Part shown: positions 54,489 through 64,000 of the stretch, one piece after another
How the letters are laid out: each line of letters opens with the position of its first letter
Position numbering within the stretch: the stretch's first letter is position 1
Origin: Cycas panzhihuaensis
Lineage: Eukaryota > Cycadophyta
Assembly (NCBI GenBank): GCA_023213395.1
Contig: CM041465.1
Location: 191,401,741 to 191,465,740 of the forward strand
Direction of reading: 5' to 3'
DNA: 64,000 nt
The notes under the pieces: model-generated
The model's input: the letters and a program-made list of their open reading frames with translations, nothing else
Told to the model about the DNA's origin: nothing
Database searches by the model: none
Position numbers and translations under genes: made by a program

Positions 54489-56329
54489 CCTTCAAATATG
54501 ATCATAAATATAATTAATATGCCTTACAAACAGGCTTACAAAACTACATGATTCTTCATTTCTCATTGCCATAAGTGATATGATTAAATTCCTAAATTTT
54601 CACTTTAGAAATAGAAGAATGTTGGTCTGCATAGATTGTTACTGATCAACCAGGTATCACAGGTATTGTACCACTTGTGATAGACCTCTCATCTATTACC
54701 TAAAACCCACAATAAATTTAATAATAAGCCCAAGTAAGTTGAAATGTGATAATTGATCTTCAAATAAAGATTCAATTGATTTATATTAAAAATATGATCT
54801 AAATCAATACAATGCATAAGGTGGTATATTTATATATAAAATTTGCACACTAGCTCAGAAGATAATTACTCTTAATATTCATGCTAACTACTAATTAACA
54901 TTAACCCACTGCTCTATTAACCTTAACTCATTTATATTGAAAGCCTTGTAACCAATTAATTAATATTAATATGTTAGTTATTAATAGTCATGACTTCTCA
55001 TAAAGGGGTGCATCATTGGTATAAATACAACCCTGAAATCATATAAATATATCACATTTAATTCAATTCAATAAAATATATATTTATTAAATTATATTAA
55101 ATGTGATATGTATATTTATTTAATGCAAAAATATCTATCAAATTTACCTTTTAATTTTGGTAGTGGATGCCATATCTACTACAAGTAGTATTAGAGTAAT
55201 TTGATTCTTGACACTTCAACAATCTAATAATCATCCCTCGCTTAATGTCTCCTATTGTATCTTCCATTATATACAATTGAAATCTTGTCATCTCTCATGT
55301 CCAATTAGTACATCCTTACCTATTTAGAACATCACATCCTTGCCTCATACCATTAAAAGTTTATAGTAAAAATGTAAAAATAAACATGATACACATGGAA
55401 GAATAAAACAAAACATCACATCTTGGCATTGTTATATCAGTAAATTCTGACATACAAAAGGAAAAGAGAAAACAAATCCTTATAATTAAAATAAATAAAC
55501 ACATATAAAACGAAAAACTATCCTTGGGATTAATAAGGCTCCCATTGTGGATGATTATATCATTGAATACGTATAGAAGCATATCGATAATAAAATAAAT
55601 CAAGAGAGAGAATATGTAAGCAAATAATAAATTATAAAATACAAATCAATGTCAGTAAATAATTAGCCTAAGGTGGTAATATTGGCAAGGATAATGTGAT
55701 AATGATGACGTCAACAAGATTAGTATTGGTAAAGAATTCTCACTATATATTACTTTTAAATAATTAACCTTGCATATACATGCCATATATCATTGACAAC
55801 TCTTAGATATAAAGCACCTACTCCATTCATAGTGCACAATCATTAAAGGGAATAAGGAATACCTACGAATCATTATCTTGAATAAGGAATATATGAGCAT
55901 TCACTTGAAAAAGGAATATGTGCCAAGCTAGGGGCATATTATAGGTTAATTACTTCAAGCCACATTAATAACACACACACAATTTGCTAATATCATGTTA
56001 TTTCACAACAATCACCTACCTGCATGCTTATTTATGAAGAAAACCAACAGGAATCATAGAGAATGCTAGCAAAAAACATACACCTACCTCCATTAAATCA
56101 TAGAGGAAATAAAAAGTACATAAATATATTATATTAATCACCTTATATACTAATCACCTACTTGGTGAATATTAGTCACAAAGATGAATATGTTTATGCT
56201 TATTTTTACAACATGAAGGTAGAGATATTTTTATGAAAATATCTATACAAATTTGATAGCTTCCACATATATACCGATGTAAGATAAATATATTTCGCTT
56301 AAATGTTGGGCCTTGCTAAGGAACATGAA
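54489..56329. other. Unassigned AT-rich sequence
   Basis: No coding frame recognised. Includes a foldback at 55045-55113 (arms of about 18 bases, loop about 33). Confidence 0.4.
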
Positions 56330-56659
56330 TGCATACATACATGTTTATATTTCGTAGAATATTTTACTATACACAACAAGTAAATAAGATATATATATAA
56401 TACAAATGCAGTGTACACAGGATTTACGTGGGAAGCCCTTTCAAAAAAAAATCCACTACAAAGATTAATAGATCACATTAATTACCACTTGCTTGATGTG
56501 AATATAGAGGGGCTATAGGATTTTATATCCTTCCAAGGGATGTCAATCAACAAGGGTTGTGACCCTTTACATATCTCATGCCATTTCGTTAATCATAATT
56601 AAGTTAAACTACCGCATTAATATTAACTAGTGGCTTAACAAACAACTGCCATGTTAACA
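56330..56659 (-). repeat. Copia-5 3' LTR, left edge uncertain
   Basis: The right edge ...gccatgttaaca adjoins tctcctcttaat (minus ATTAAGAGGAGA, polypurine tract). The left edge is a guess, as no second copy is in the window. Contains 'ggatttacgtgggaagccct', typical wording of copia LTRs. Confidence 0.55.
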
Positions 56660-56689
56660 TCTCCTCTTAATATGAATGTAGAAAACCTA

Positions 56690-57350
56690 CAACTTGTAGC
56701 AATTGTGTTATCACAAAGGTTGGGACTATCTTGCTTCTTTATCCTTGTAGATATATCCTCCCTCAAGGATAACATCAGTGAGTCCTAATCCAGTATGCAT
56801 CTTTGTGAATTGATTTTCAATAAGTGCTTTGGTAAAGATATTCATAAATTAATATTCGCTTAGATAATAATTAACATGTAGCTTCCCTAACTTGATCTGT
56901 TCACAAATGTAGTGGTGTTATATCTCAATGTGCTTCATGCGAGCATGAAACTTTAGATTCGTAAATAAGTGAATGGTAGTCTGATTATTAATAAAAATAA
57001 TCATATAACTATTTGAAACTCTAAGAACTTATAAGAGAACTTACAACCATATTGCTTCTTTTGCACTAGCACAGAGTCCTTGATATTCTACCTCTGTAGA
57101 AGATAGTATCATTATTTGTTGCTTCTTTAACTACCACAAAATAAATCCATTACCAACACTAAAGATGTATCTAGTAGTGGACTTCTAATCATTAGAGTCT
57201 CCTCTCCAATCAACATCAATTCTCCTCACCACAATGGTATTTGAGACTATGATTGAGTGTCCCTTTCAAATACTTCATAATTTACTTTACGGTAATATAT
57301 TATGGTTCCTAAGAATTCTGCATATATTAGGAAACTCATCCAATATCATA
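56690..57350 (-). pseudogene. Copia-5 RNase H
   Basis: The minus strand at 56800-57010 reads DNQTTIHLFTNLKFHARMKH and IEIQHHYICEQIKLGKLH, then FTKALIENQF. The pattern N-Q-S-A-I-x-L, H-A-R-x-K-H-I-E-x-x-x-H-Y-I, F-T-K-A-L is copia RNase H. The N-terminal part (57050-57350) is recognisable only in fragments. Confidence 0.8.
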
Positions 57351-57499
57351 AGTAATATTTGGTATGGTATAAGTCAAATAAATCAGATTACCTATTAATT
57401 AATGGTGCATTGTTCTATCTCCAAAGGGTTTGGCCATATCTTTTTACAATCTTATGCCCTTAACATATGGTGTTGCAGCTAACTTGCAATCTTATAGCC

Positions 57500-58280
57500 T
57501 AGACTTCTCCAAGAAGTTCTTCATATATTATTTCTATAACAATTTGATCTGATCTTCCGTCTACTTGACTTGAATACCTAAGAAGTAGTGAAGCTACTCA
57601 AGGTCTGTCATTTCAAAAGTAACTCCTAAATCAGACTAGACTCCTACAATAGTCTTATTACAGTTGCCTTCGATGAGTAAATCATCTATACACAACACAA
57701 TAGTTACTATTGAGGTCCCTCTCCTTTTCACATACAGATTCAGGTCAAGATAAAAAACAACAAATCCTTCAACTTTCAACTTGGCATCAATCTTGTCATA
57801 CTAAGCATGAGATGCTTATTTTAGGCCATAGAGTGATTTCTTTAATTAGCATATAAGATGCTCCTAGCCTTTCTTAATGAATCCTAAAGGTTATAACATT
57901 TAAATCTCCTTCTTTAGATCCCCATTAAGAAATATGAACTTGATGTTCATTTGGTGTAACTCCCAACCATAAGTAGTTGTTAAGGAAATCATCAAATAAA
58001 TAATTGTTATCTTAGAGGCTAGTGAAAACGTATCCTTATAATCAATTCCTTTCTTCTACTTAAACTCTTAAGTGATAAGCCTGGCCTTGTACTTATCCAC
58101 TTCTCCATTGGAATGAAACTTAGTCTTGTATACCCACTTATATCCAGCAAGGTTCTTTGTTAGAGGGAGTGGAACCAAATCCCATGTCTCATTCTTCATG
58201 AGCGAACCATACTCCTATTCTATTGCAACTCTCCATCATGGATCACCTTTCACTTCATAATATGAATTAAGATCACTTGA
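57500..58280 (-). pseudogene. Copia-5 reverse transcriptase
   Basis: Minus strand: AGYKWVYKTKFHSNGEVDKY at about 58130; IFLNGDLKKEI and KKSLYGLK, stop, AS-type sequence at 57800-57950; and VLCIDDLLIEG at about 57670, the active site with both Asp and Cys for Tyr. Stops are frequent. Order and spacing fit copia RT. Confidence 0.85.
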
Positions 58281-58599
58281 GTTGTTGGTGTCGACTAATA
58301 GAGTTTGAGTAGTAGATTAACTTCTTGTTCTCCTGTCATCAGCAAGGGTATGCATCACCACTAGAGAATCCTCCATCATCTTCTTTACCCATAATAGTAT
58401 AGAAGAACTTAGTGTTGAAGGTACTTCTTTATGTGATAACTTCTCATTATTACTTGCTCTACTTTGCCTAAGTTCCTCATGAATTTCAACGACTGGCTTA
58501 TCATTCTCTTTGGCTGATGAGTTTGGGAATGGAAGTAATAGGAAGCAAAAATACTATTCTGATGATTTCTCAACATGATATGTTGATAACTCATCAAAT

Positions 58600-59590
58600 T
58601 TGACATCCCAATTAATCATGATATTTCTCCCCTATGGATCTCAGAGTCTATAAGCTTTATTTTGATCAAATACCCCATAAAAATATACTTTAAACTCTTG
58701 TAATCTAGCTTTTTTTTATTGTTGTCTAAGATGTGTGTATATCTAATACACTCAAATATTTTCAAATGGCTAATGATAGGTTTATGATCGATCTATTTTT
58801 CTTCAAGGGTCATGCTTTAAACTACTTGATTAGGTACCCAATTCAAAATGTAAATTGTAGTTGGTATAGCCTCTGCCCAAAATATTGATGTTAAGTTTCT
58901 TGAGTGTATCATACACCTTGCCATCTCTATCACAGTATGATTTTTCCTTTCTACAACACCATTTTATTATTAGATATATAGGATAGTAAACTCTTGTCTT
59001 ATACTATGATCCCAACATAGCTAATTAAATGTACGATTATCATATTCCTTACCATTATTACTTCTTAATGTCTTATCTTCTTATCATTTTCATTTTCTAC
59101 ATTTGCTTTCCAATCACAAAAGCAATCGAGAACATCTAATTTATTCTTTAAGAAATATACCCAAGCCTTCATGGTGTAATCATCCACAAATACTAAGGTG
59201 TACTAAGCTCTTGATATTGAAGGTTTTGCTCTATATACGCAAGCTCAAGCTTCTTCTTGGCTCTTTAGGTATTATCTCAAACAAAATGATAGTGATGACG
59301 CTTCCCGTATATGCACCCTTCACAAACACCATTTGAATATAAAACAAATAGTAACCCTTCTATAATTTTTATCCTTTTTAGTAGTGTAATGTTTTTGTAA
59401 TTAAGGTGACCTAGGGAATTATGTTATAGCTTGCTCACATCATTCGTTCTAGCAAGAAAAGCATATGACTTATTCTAGGATTAAAATTTCTCAAATACCC
59501 AAAAGTTATCTCCAACCTTCCTAGTAGTAATGATAAAGACATTTTGCTTGGATCCTTAATTAGATATTATTTCCCAACTATCGAGAATGG
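58600..59590 (-). pseudogene. Copia-5 integrase and pre-integrase
   Basis: Minus strand from about 59480: LGHLNYKNITLLKRIK and VCEGCIYGKRHH (pre-integrase zinc region). Then LRSNNGKEYDNRTFN, where the catalytic T/S-D-N-G-G-E has Asn for Asp (AAT at 59057-59059), and NGVVERKNHTVIEMARCMIH with the Glu, followed by FWAEAIPTTIYILN. Upstream, NVFIITTRKVGDNFWVFEKF runs to about 59590, where similarity stops at the insertion. Confidence 0.85.
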
Positions 59591-61779
59591 ACATGGGTGA
59601 GTCGACTCAGGTAAGTTCAGGTATGCTTCTATCCCTTCCCCTGTTAGTTTTAGAAAAGATGGGTTGAGGTACTTTACCTATATTGCATTTTGATTGATTG
59701 ACTGCATGATCACTATGCATTTATTGCTTGACCATATTACATCCCAACATTTTTTTTAGCTTATGACGATTTAGGGATACATATCCCATGGCACTCCACA
59801 ACCCTCCACCATGTCTCCACAATATCCCCAAGTACCTTTTAGCTTCTACAGCCTATACCACATCATCCACTAGCGCGACATGACCCCTAGCACCTCGCTT
59901 AGGCCTGTTCGTCACCCTGCATCCACCTTTGTAGCTCTTTTGGGAATCTTTTACCATCATTGCCTACTTGTTGTGGCCCCTCTAAGTCCTATAACCCTTG
60001 TTGCCACTCGAACACTACACCATGCCTCCTTAGGGCCTAAGATTCCCTCTTTTTGGACCTTTCGAGCCCCCTCCTTTTTCTTTTTTCCTTTGTTTCTTCT
60101 ACACCGTAGTAAACTTTGCGGTATCGCTGCAAACTTCACAGTACCGCTAAATTTACCATGGGACGATTGTTCATAGCCATTTTTTAAATTATCACAACTA
60201 ATTTCACATTTATTGTGAAATTACCACATGGCAGTAACTTGGTTCCCACCCATGCCAAACCCTAATCGCTCAATTAAGCTAGGGTTGGGTTTAAAAACCT
60301 AAAAGCCACCTCATTTCATACTCTCTCCTTGACTTTTCACTACTATCTTCTCAAAAAATGCCCTGTAACAAACTCAAGTTTTGATGTACCTGACTCGACC
60401 ACCAAATTTCTTACAACTCAAGACATACAAAGGTTGTGTCTCAGAGAAGGCTACCGAGGAAAGATTATGCTTCAAATGCTTCACTATGTTCTAGGTCTCC
60501 TTTGTTGCTTAAGGTTTTGTCTCCATTGGTGCATCACTAGGGTTTCTTCTAACAAACCCTAAAGGATCTTCTTCCTCACCCAGTTTGACAGGTAGATCTA
60601 CTTTAGATCTGCCCTTACTAGGTACTCTCAAATCAGTCCTTTGATTTCCCTTTTTTTTAGCAATATAGATACTCTTCTACCAGTACTTTCTCCAGCAAGT
60701 TACTTTCTTTCTTCTTGTTGCAACGAGAGGCAAACCCTCCCTTTTTCTTGGCCTGTCTGCACTCCTCTCTTGGTTCACTTTGGGTTCCTCAAGGAGGCAG
60801 CAAGGAAGAGGATTATACAGAGAGCAAAAGAAGCTATAAGCAGGGTCCTGCACCCAATGCGCCTTCTCCTCAAGGGCAGGCCTCTTCTCTCCTTCCATTT
60901 CCTTCTCCATATCTCCCTTGGTTTCCAAAAGAACCATTGAAGAGAAGATCTTTGCTGGCAACAGTGTAGGTATCCCATTGTTGCATTTGCAACCAACATC
61001 ACAAATCCTACACGGCTAAGGTTCAGCCCCACTCCATATCCTTCTTGTGTTTTAGTTTAATTCTTGCAGAAAGCCTACAAAAGTTGCACTTTGTAACTTT
61101 TGCAATATTGGCAACATTTCCAATGTCTCTTGCTATTTTTTCTCGTTTTTTTAGAAACTTGTTTGCATTTGTTATCGGGTTATTTCATTCCCCATTACCC
61201 TTTCATCTTGGTGCTTGGGGACATCGTGGAGCATCCTAGATTCAGGGGGTTAGCCATTCCGAGGCTAACTGTCCTTCCTCTTTGTCTTCCCTCCATCTCC
61301 CGCATCATACATTTAACAATATATGTGACGTATGGAACAACCTTAACATTGCATGCATTTCTTTCAATAGAGATTAAGCGCATCTTGCTACTTTCCCTTT
61401 CACATACTTGTCCTACATGTGTTTGGTGCCCCTTGAGAAAGGGCGAGCTCTATTGGTATAGGTTTCCTCTACATTTAGAGTAAGCGAGGACTTTGTCCCA
61501 GATACACTTCTCTTCCGCTCAATAGTTATTTTTCTTGCACTCAAAGATTGTAAAATAAAGTTGCTTTAGTGTTTACACTTCCTTTCTCCACATTTCTTTT
61601 TTTTCTTCAGTTTCGAGGGAAGGTAAGGAAGCCCTCTCTCTTCGTCGGTATTCCTTCCATTGCATCGTCTGTGGCAAGGAAAAGGGTGAGGATTGTAAGA
61701 GTGGTGAGGGTAGTGCTACTCTAGCCATCACATTTCTGGGTACATCTCTCTCCCTAGCCTTCAAATTCTTACCCTTATT

Positions 61780-61808
61780 CCCCCCCCCCCCCCCCCCCCT
61801 TTTTTTTG
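61780..61808. repeat. C20-T9 homopolymer pair
   Basis: Twenty C followed by nine T; length may be unreliable in an assembly. Confidence 0.9.
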
Positions 61809-62168
61809 AGTACCCTTAGACAAAAGGAAAAGGAAATGATTCATGTTGTTTTTGCACTTTGCTTGTTGTTCCATGTTTGCCCATTTCAACTCATATAGTC
61901 GAGGATCTAGGCAGCTTGCACCAATAGGTGCTTACCCCTTCTTTGGGCACATATATCCCCCACATGTTGTCCTCTTTCATATAGGCCTTCACCCCTACCA
62001 AGATTTAGGCAAGGTGGATTAGGCACTCATCTACACATACTCTTATCACCTCATTGCATATCATGAAATAACTTTACATCCCTTTCATAAGCTTTTCACT
62101 TATTTGGCAATCAACTTGATTTCTTTCTTTGCATTTGCAAGAACAAAGAGAATGAGGTTACATCTAGC

Positions 62169-62170
<2 letters not shown>

Positions 62171-62216
<46 letters not shown>
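62171..62216. repeat. (GA)n microsatellite
   Basis: About 23 GA units, perfect to 62216. Confidence 0.97.
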
Positions 62217-62221
<5 letters not shown>

Positions 62222-62919
62222 TGCATTGTCTTCTTTCTTTTAAAAGTCATTTCTTTTAAACACAAGCACTGCATTTCCACCTTATATCTCTATATTACAC
62301 AACAAAATAATGACAAACACAGGACAACCTCCTTTTTCAACCCATCATACCTAGAACCCCCTTAGGTTTGGAACCCCTTGAGAACACCTCCTCTCAAGAT
62401 TATTTTCCCTTTCTTTCTTCGTTTTCCTAAGTTAGACCTCCTAGGTTTAGTCCTTGGGTCGATGCTTAGTGTGTGAAACCAGTCACTCTCTTGTCTACTC
62501 GTGTTGCAAGCCGCCTTAGGCTTATACGTGGGTTTCTCTCCTTCCTTGCTAAGGATCACTCCCTTTGTCATCCCTTCACGCGAGGAGCTATTCCCTTACT
62601 TCCTTCCTCCCTCCTTCAGCCATTCAAGGGTGGGAGGGCCCCCATTGAGGTTACTTAGGAACCCGAGGAGATCCCTCTTACACCCGTCACTCCAAAATTG
62701 AGGAGGAGTTACCCTAAAGGAGTTTGTGTGCCATTTGCAGGTCCTCAAACCTGCGTTCTAACACATAGATGCCCTTTGTGGGTGATCTCTTTCCCTTACT
62801 ATCGTAGGTCCATAGCCACCATAACCGTTAGTCATTTTGGCTTGATCTCATTTAAGTATAGTGACCCCCCCAGAGGTGCGACTCCAGATACCTATCATAA
62901 TAAAGCTCTACCTTCATTC

Positions 62920-63175
62920 TTTGTTTACAAATTTCATGGGATAAAAGCAAATTTAATTATATCTTGGGTACATAATAGACCCCTGTAAACTTACCACCTG
63001 CTAAGGAAACTTTGCCAACACCTTCCACTAGTAACACACAAGCATCTCCAAGGATGATCTTCGTACCACTATGATTTTCACTCCATGTATCAAAGTTTTG
63101 TTTTTACAAAGAGATATGCTTCTATGCTTAAGAGTCCAAAATTTAATAGTCTCTCCGACTTAACTCCACTAGCAA
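62920..63175 (-). pseudogene. Copia-5 protease
   Basis: The minus strand reads a broken ILDS, stop, A, stop, KHISL (normally I-L-D-S-G-A-S-x-H-I), then DTWSENHSGTKIILGDACVL and GVGKVSLAGGKFTG, YYVPKI and LLLSHEICKQ. This is copia protease and the strand after it, up to about 62910 where the unrelated insertion starts. The Gly of D-S-G is a stop. Confidence 0.75.
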
Positions 63176-63249
63176 GGCTGACACTTTGACACTATGTACT
63201 GTAATGCTCTTCCTTTTATTGTCCTAGCTAACTTTGTGTTAGTCCTATC

Positions 63250-64000
63250 TCTTGAACCAATAATTCTTTTCTATGTGGCCTTCCTTCTTGTAATAGTTAA
63301 ATTTATCATTGAATTTCTTCTTTTCTTGAGAGTCTTCCCCAAATATTTGTATGAACTTCTCCTATAGAATGGCCTCTCTCCTCTACATCTTTATGGCTGG
63401 CTTGACTCAACTTGGAACCTCTAGGCATCCCATGATGTTTTAACTTGGCATTCACTATTAGAATATGATTATTTATGCTATCAAATGTCTCTACCTCCAT
63501 TACCTTATCTCTACCATAAATGGTCTAAAAGGTGGTAAAAGTAACTAGCAACTTTAACATAATTATCATAAACAAAAGTATATCATTGATCAAATTTGGC
63601 TTTAACTCTTCTAGCTTATTCCTCAAGTTAGTGATATTATTTAGGGAGGAACTTATGTTGGTCTCATTTAATACTCTAGAATTGAGAAGCTCTTTAACAT
63701 TAAGGCCAGATGTCTATTCATCTCTATTTTCTCAAAAGTCCCATATAATTTTTCTTAGATTTCATCTAATTAACCTAGGTTATAAACCAAAGCCCTCTAG
63801 TCTAGCACTAATGACAATTTCAATAATTTAATAGCCATAAATTACTTCTCCTCAAGTCACACACATTCTTTATGGTTAAGTAGATTACATCCACTTTTGT
63901 CTTAGTAATTACCTAAAGTTGATTCATCAGTAATATTAACTCTATATTGGCCTTCCATTTGTTAAAATTGTATCACTAAAGATAGCTTTGGGCATCAAAT
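63250..64000 (-). pseudogene. Copia-5 gag, partial
   Basis: The minus strand from the right edge reads NFNKWKANIELILLMNQL (Gag start region), then NLRNKLEELKPNLIND and VMEVETFDSINN, then KHHGMPRGSK and a zinc knuckle remnant FNYYKKEGHIEKNYW at about 63255-63300. All three Cys of CX2CX4HX4C have become Phe or Tyr while the His remains. The start lies at or beyond the window edge. Confidence 0.8.

Larger units (their letters stand above)
59590..62900. other. Unidentified 3.3-kb insertion in Copia-5
   Basis: Separates the Copia-5 protease end from its pre-integrase. It is richer in C/T and GC than its surroundings and holds a C20-T9 run (61780-61808) and a (GA)23 repeat (62171-62216). Frames of 60-127 codons exist on both strands (e.g. 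60715-60969, Pro/Ser-rich; 61100-61483, hydrophobic), none recognisable. 'gggtttaaaaacct' at about 60288 may be a TATA-like site. No terminal repeats or target duplication could be fixed by eye; edges are approximate. Confidence 0.5.
56330..64000 (-). mobile_element. Copia-5: Ty1/copia relic with a large insertion, runs off the right edge
   Basis: The minus strand reads gag (from beyond 64000 to about 63250), protease (about 62920-63170), a 3.3-kb foreign stretch, then pre-integrase, integrase, RT, RNase H, polypurine tract and 3' LTR (ending 56659). The 5' LTR would lie right of the window. Stops and substitutions are dense, more so than in Copia-4, so it is old. Confidence 0.85.

Noticed and set aside
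59880-61483. Possible gene in the 59.6-62.9 kb block from its many frames
   Set aside because: Frames lie on both strands, overlap, and give low-complexity Pro/Ser/Leu sequence. Kept only as an unidentified insertion.
1-64000. CRISPR arrays, operons, ribosome-binding sites or bacterial mobile elements
   Set aside because: None present. Coding content is plant retroelement Pol and one intron-bearing plant exon.

Overview
The window looks like nuclear DNA of a seed plant with a large, repeat-rich genome. A gymnosperm such as a conifer is the best guess, from old, point-mutated LTR retrotransposons lying nearly end to end, an RNase H-bearing plant LINE, and a host gene whose first intron seems to run for tens of kilobases. 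That placement is inference. Nothing prokaryotic, organellar or CRISPR-like was seen.

Layout, left to right. 9-3631: Copia-1, a minus-strand Ty1/copia relic whose integrase stops at an LTR. 4354-12229: Copia-2, a complete minus-strand copia element with matching LTRs, primer-binding site and a perfect CCAAC target duplication. 12742-16056: LARD-1, a plus-strand gypsy-like LTR element with hardly any coding capacity. 16327-16752: a compound microsatellite and a 153-bp tandem duplication. About 16760-20480: Gypsy-1, the gag-to-RNase H half of a minus-strand Ty3/gypsy element. About 20512-30194: Copia-3 (plus), with Copia-4 (21236-26555, plus) inserted in its gag. About 31518-33540: Gypsy-2, the integrase/chromodomain/3'-LTR half of a minus-strand chromovirus. 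34401-34902: a solo LTR of the Copia-3 family. About 36070-38330: a tandem duplication, Gln/Asn-rich sequence and a degenerate gypsy-like gag. 39447-39752 (minus): the one convincing host exon, the first coding exon of RAPTOR, a TOR complex 1 subunit, with 5' UTR and a candidate promoter to 40547. 40600-43860: AT-rich sequence with a diverged duplication. 43881-50063: a full-length LINE (plus) with an 18-bp target duplication. 50925-54488: a head-to-head LTR inverted repeat and a mostly non-coding minus-strand LTR element. About 56330-64000: Copia-5 (minus), split by a 3.3-kb unidentified insertion and running off the window.

Every retroelement is dead: stops, frameshifts and, repeatedly, loss of catalytic residues. 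If the RAPTOR gene is intact, its transcript runs leftward and everything below 39446 is intron 1. No further RAPTOR coding block was found in the window. I found no undescribed functional system. The strongest leads are the RAPTOR exon with its intron, an in-frame duplication of a protease active site in Copia-4, the LTR inverted repeat, and the insertion in Copia-5. All sequence comparisons were made by eye, so divergence values are approximate.
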